From assembly GCA_964017235.1 (NCBI GenBank), contig OZ024940.1:25301615-25365614 (forward strand): a DNA stretch of 64,000 bases, read 5' to 3'. Shown here piece after piece: positions 62,287 to 64,000 of the stretch (position 1 is its first letter; each line of letters begins with the position of its first letter). The translations under genes and the position numbers were made by a program. Source of the stretch: Sabellastarte sp. h YS-2021 (Eukaryota > Annelida > Polychaeta > Sabellida > Sabellidae). Below the pieces are notes generated by a model. That model searched no databases and was not told the DNA's origin. It saw nothing but the letters and a program-made list of their open reading frames with translations.

Positions 62287-63715
62287 TGTTAGGTATTATT
62301 TCCTTGCATTATCAATACTCCTGATGTTTTTTTTTTTCAGTTAGGCATTATTTACTTGCATTATCAATACTCCTGATGTTTTTTTTTTCAGTTAGGCATT
62401 ATTTCTTTGCATTATCAATACTCCTGATGTTTGTTTTTTTTTTCAGCTAGGCATTATTTCTTTGCATTATCAATACTCCTGATGTTTGTTTTTTTTTCAG
62501 TTAGGCATTATTTCTTTGCATTATCAATACTCCTGATGTTTGTTTTTTTCCAGTTAGGCATTATTTCTTTGCATTATCAATACTCCTGATGTTTGTTTTT
62601 TCCAGTTAGGCATTATTTTCTTGCATTATCAATACTCCTGATGTTTTTTTTTTCAGTTAGGCATTATTTCCTTGCATTATCAATACTCCTGATGTTTTTT
62701 TTTCAGTTAGGCATTATTTCCTTGCATTATCAATACTCCTGATGTTTGTTTTTTTCCAGTTAGGCATTATTTCTTTGCATTATCAATACTCCTGATGTTT
62801 GTTTTTTTTCAGTTAGGCATTATTTCCTTGCATTATCAATACTCCTGATGTTTGTTTTTTTCCAGTTAGGCATTATTTTCTTGCATTATCAATACTCCTG
62901 ATGTTTTTTTTTTCAGTTAGGCATTATTTCTTTGCATTATCAATACTCCTGATGTTTGTTTTTTTCAGTTAGGCATTATTTCCTTGCATTATCAATACTC
63001 CTGATGTTTGTTTTTTTTCAGTTAGGCATTATTTCCTTGCATTATCAATACTCCTGATGTTTTTTTTCAGTTAGGCATTATTTCCTTGCATTATCAATAC
63101 TCCTGATGTTTGTTTTTTTTCCAGTTAGGTATTATTTCCTTGCATTATCAATACTCCTGATGTTTGTTTTTTCCAGTTAGGCATTATTTCTTTGCATTAT
63201 CAATACTCCTGATGTTTGTTTTTCCCAGTTAGGCATTATTTCCTTGCATTATCAATACTCCTGATGTTTGTTTTTTTCCAGTTAGGCATTATTTCCTTGC
63301 ATTATCAATACTCCTGATGTTTGTTTTTTTCCAGTTAGGCATTATTTTCTTGCATTATCAATACTCCTGATGTTTGTTATTTCAGTTAGGTATCATTTCC
63401 GCGCATTATCAATACTTTTGATGTTTGTTATTTCAGTTAGATATTATTCCCTTGCATTATCAATACCCCTGATGTTTCTTCTTTCAGTTAGATATTATTT
63501 CCTTGCATTATCAATACCCCTGATGTTTCTTATTTCAGTTAGATATTATCTTGCATTGTCAATACTCCTGATGTTTCTTCTTTCAGTTAGATATTATTCC
63601 CTTGCATTATCAATACCCCCGATGTTTCTTATTTCAGTTAGATATTATTTCCTTGCATTATCAATAACCCCGATGTTTTTTATTTCAATTAGGTGTTATT
63701 TCGTCACATTATCTG
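62287..63715. repeat. ~52 bp minisatellite, ~28 units
   Basis: Unit TTAGGCATTATTTCCTTGCA plus TTATCAATACTCCTGATG and a T6-T12 tract ending CAG. Length varies in the T tract. The right units (TTAGATATTATT, CCCCTGATGTTTCTTATTTC) form a diverged subfamily, and eroded traces run on to the window end. Confidence 0.95.
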
Positions 63716-64000
63716 TGTGATAAAGTGTTATGGTTTAAAGTCCTGATGTTTGTTATTTCAAATAGAGATAGTTATAGCCATGGGTTATCTGTGTGGTAAA
63801 GGCTCTGTGGCCAATACACCTAATATTTCTTATTTCAGTTAGATTTCATTTCCTTACATCATTAATGTGGTGTAGCTTTATGGTCAGCACTCGTGATGTT
63901 CACTTTTCCTTAGATCCTCTGCCTGAGAAAAGTTTTGTGGTAAATACTCTTAATCTTTGTTGCAGATGGTTGCTTTGGGATTATCTATGGTGATAAAGTG

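Noticed and set aside
63370-63720. 116-codon frame of SIPLMFLISVRYY-like repeats
   Set aside because: A by-product of the 52 bp array when several units have lengths that keep frame; no other coding sign.

Overview
The window is animal nuclear DNA, most likely from a mollusc. Three things point there: spliced genes with GT-AG introns whose products resemble animal proteins, AT-rich introns and intergenic DNA packed with tRNA-derived SINEs, short hAT-type elements and minisatellites, and dispersed repeats of a style I know from mollusc genomes (a SINE tail reading TTTATTTGGGGTTTTACG on one strand, 'GTGCAAACCTCCACCAAG' elements, ~150 bp satellites carrying 'GTGACCTTGAA'). The phylum is an inference from repeats; species cannot be named. 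No viral or retroviral element was recognised.

Three protein genes are supported, all on the minus strand. (1) 3179-9523: the first six coding exons of an 11-beta-hydroxysteroid-dehydrogenase-1-like SDR enzyme; its last exon(s) lie left of the window. (2) 23136-39297: a complete LMBR1-family multi-pass membrane protein, rebuilt here as 14 coding exons that join in frame to 497 codons plus stop, with a first exon (39238-39297) 2.2 kb from the second. (3) 60324-61995: the large last exon of a DEG/ENaC sodium channel; its N-terminal exon(s) lie to the right. The three are unrelated in function and nothing suggests co-regulation.

Layout: 1-3128 short hAT-like elements; 3179-9523 SDR gene with a SINE cluster in its fifth intron; 9.5-23.1 kb intergenic, with three minisatellites (68, 30 and 45 bp) and several SINEs; 23.1-39.3 kb LMBR1 gene, its introns holding nested elements; 39.3-43.2 kb upstream DNA with a 534 bp tandem duplication; 43.29-48.56 kb a composite element whose core is about 29 satellite units (146 bp then 155 bp types) with higher-order structure; 48.6-58.6 kb largely unrecognised DNA with degenerate repeats and a 5S-derived fragment; 58.6-60.2 kb a dispersed element and a decayed LINE; 60.3-62.0 kb channel exon; 62.29-63.72 kb a 52 bp array.

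The most unusual signals are three tRNA-like sequences laid out in circularly permuted order (41677-41748, 42212-42283, 43159-43229), the higher-order satellite, and several splice sites that have been copied by local duplication or by a transposon target-site duplication.
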